Shown piece after piece: positions 63,132 to 64,000 of a stretch of DNA of 64,000 nucleotides (the stretch's first letter is position 1; every line of letters begins with the position of its first letter). Under the pieces are notes generated by a model. That model saw nothing but the letters and a program-made list of their open reading frames with translations, made no database searches and was not told the origin of the DNA. Location of the stretch: contig CAWKAP010000009.1 in assembly GCA_963847675.1 (NCBI GenBank), forward strand, positions 124,001 through 188,000, in the 5' to 3' direction. A program made the position numbers and the translations under genes. The DNA comes from JADJWR01 sp963847675. GTDB taxonomy: Bacteria; Pseudomonadota; Gammaproteobacteria; Burkholderiales; Burkholderiaceae_F.

Positions 63132-64000
63132 TCAGGACGAGCACGACAGGCTCAGGTTGCCCGCCCACTCGGGCGGCGGCTGCGCATAGTCGTCGGATTC
63201 GGGCTGTTCGTCATACGGCCGCGCCAGCACGCGCAGCAGGCGTTCGACCTCGGCGAAGTCGCGAGGTTCACCGCCGTCGCCGCGGGCCTTGCGGATCGCC
63301 ACCTCGGCGAGGTGATTGCGCAGCACGTACTTGGGGTTGACGCGGTTCATGCGCGCCGCGCGTTCCGCGTCGCTGCCCGCTTCCCGTCGCAGCCGCGTGC
63401 GGTAGTCGACCGACCAGGCATCGAAGGCGGCGCGGTCGGCGAAGCGGTCGCGCACCGTCGGCTCGCCGGCCCGTCCATGGTCGTCGGTAGGCAGCCGCGC
63501 AAGGCCGCGCCAGAACAGCGTCCAGTCCGCACGGTTGTCGTGCAGCAGTCCGATCAGCCGGTCGATCAGCGCATCGTCGCCGGGCTCGGTCGCGGCGAGC
63601 CCGAGCTTGGCGTGCATCACCTCGGCGATCGCCTGACCGTACGCCTCGGTGTAGGTTTCGAGCGCCGCCTGGGTCGCCTCGACATCGCCGGTAAGCGGAA
63701 CCAGCGCCTGGCCCAGGCAGTACAGGTTCCAGTGCGCCACGGCCGGCTGCTGGCTGTACGCGTAGCGGCCCTGCTCGTCGGAATGGTTGCAGACGTGGCC
63801 GGCGTCGAAACCGTCGATGAAGCCGAACGGCCCGTAGTCGATGGTCAGTCCGAGGATCGACATGTTGTCGGAGTTCATCACGCCGTGGCAGAACCCGACT
63901 CCCTGCCACTGCGCGATCAGCCGTGCGGTGCGTCTTGCCACTTCGCGCAGGAGTGCCAGGTACGGCGCTGCGCCGTCGCCCGCCTCACGGCAGTGCGGAA
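63132..64000 (-). CDS. selO: Protein adenylyltransferase SelO (YdiU), 5' end beyond the window
   Basis: Pseudokinase-fold enzyme that AMPylates proteins, linked to redox stress. The visible 289-residue C-terminal part has the hallmark GFCHGVMNSDNMSILGLTIDYGPFGF (in parts), DAGHVCNHSDEQGRYAY, and NRVNPKYVLRNHLAEVAI. It ends with LSLSCSS, where eukaryotic SELENOO has selenocysteine; here it is cysteine. The frame is open through the window edge (..FYP/HCREAGDGAAPYLALLREV region), so roughly 200 N-terminal residues are missing. It is the first gene of selO-msrB-yciB-bolA-ppiC on the minus strand. Confidence 0.93.
   Translation of the reverse strand, partial: PHCREAGDGAAPYLALLREVARRTARLIAQWQGVGFCHGVMNSDNMSILGLTIDYGPFGFIDGFDAGHVCNHSDEQGRYAYSQQPAVAHWNLYCLGQALVPLTGDVEATQAALETYTEAYGQAIAEVMHAKLGLAATEPGDDALIDRLIGLLHDNRADWTLFWRGLARLPTDDHGRAGEPTVRDRFADRAAFDAWSVDYRTRLRREAGSDAERAARMNRVNPKYVLRNHLAEVAIRKARGDGGEPRDFAEVERLLRVLARPYDEQPESDDYAQPPPEWAGNLSLSCSS

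Overview
The window is a 64 kb, GC-rich chromosomal segment. Gene content and order fit a betaproteobacterium, most likely Burkholderiales: rimO next to bktB; tig-clpP-clpX-lon-hupB followed by tRNA-Val, tRNA-Asp and ppiD; and selO-msrB-yciB-bolA-ppiC. This assignment rests on recognised families and synteny only. There is no rRNA, prophage, IS element or CRISPR array.

Layout. 1-9.6 kb: rimO (5' end missing), a GST, a small outer-membrane protein, the thiolase bktB, serB, mfd and the isoprenoid pair ispD-ispF. 9.7-18.5 kb: an OmpR/EnvZ pair, a small secreted protein with LTPEQ repeats, tsaB-rimI, a 4Fe-4S uracil-DNA glycosylase, lplT, alr and radA. 18.5-21.5 kb: hpnC-hpnD-hpnE, which make squalene. 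21.6-30.3 kb: tRNA-Leu, the protein-quality-control block tig-clpP-clpX-lon-hupB, two more tRNAs and ppiD. 30.4-34.4 kb: selU, tesA, a YbbA-type ABC ATPase without its permease, and a bifunctional NAD(P)HX repair enzyme.

34.4-43.1 kb is a catabolic module. It holds a D-amino-acid dehydrogenase, a TRAP transporter (dctP, dctQ and a frameshifted dctM), a divergent MarR regulator and a fused ATP-dependent 5-oxoprolinase/hydantoinase. It suggests uptake and opening of pyroglutamate-like or hydantoin-like compounds. purL (43.2-47.2 kb) follows and carries several frameshifts near its 5' end.

47.5-59.6 kb is the most distinctive region: ten genes in a row on the minus strand, with a divergent AraC-type regulator at 59.8 kb. 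The promoter-proximal gene is usually labelled a periplasmic binding protein. It has no export signal, and it keeps a Cys-His-Arg set with DszB-like spacing, so I read it as a cytoplasmic sulfinate desulfinase. Behind it come an enoyl-CoA hydratase, a ferredoxin-nitroreductase fusion, a CoA-disulfide-reductase/rhodanese fusion, a small membrane protein, a SulP anion transporter, an outer-membrane protein, a patatin-like lipoprotein, a glycine-zipper protein and a mechanosensitive-channel-like protein. Desulfination releases sulfite, so an anion carrier and a thiol/sulfane reductase nearby make metabolic sense. Calling it one organosulfur system is inference.

60.8-64 kb returns to core genes: ppiC-type isomerase, bolA, yciB, msrB and a truncated selO.

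Sequence quality caveat: from about 36.8 to 61.1 kb at least five otherwise conserved genes carry frameshifts, nearly all equal to one extra base, and one gene has an in-frame stop. None is seen in the first 36 kb. Insertion-type sequencing error is the simplest explanation.
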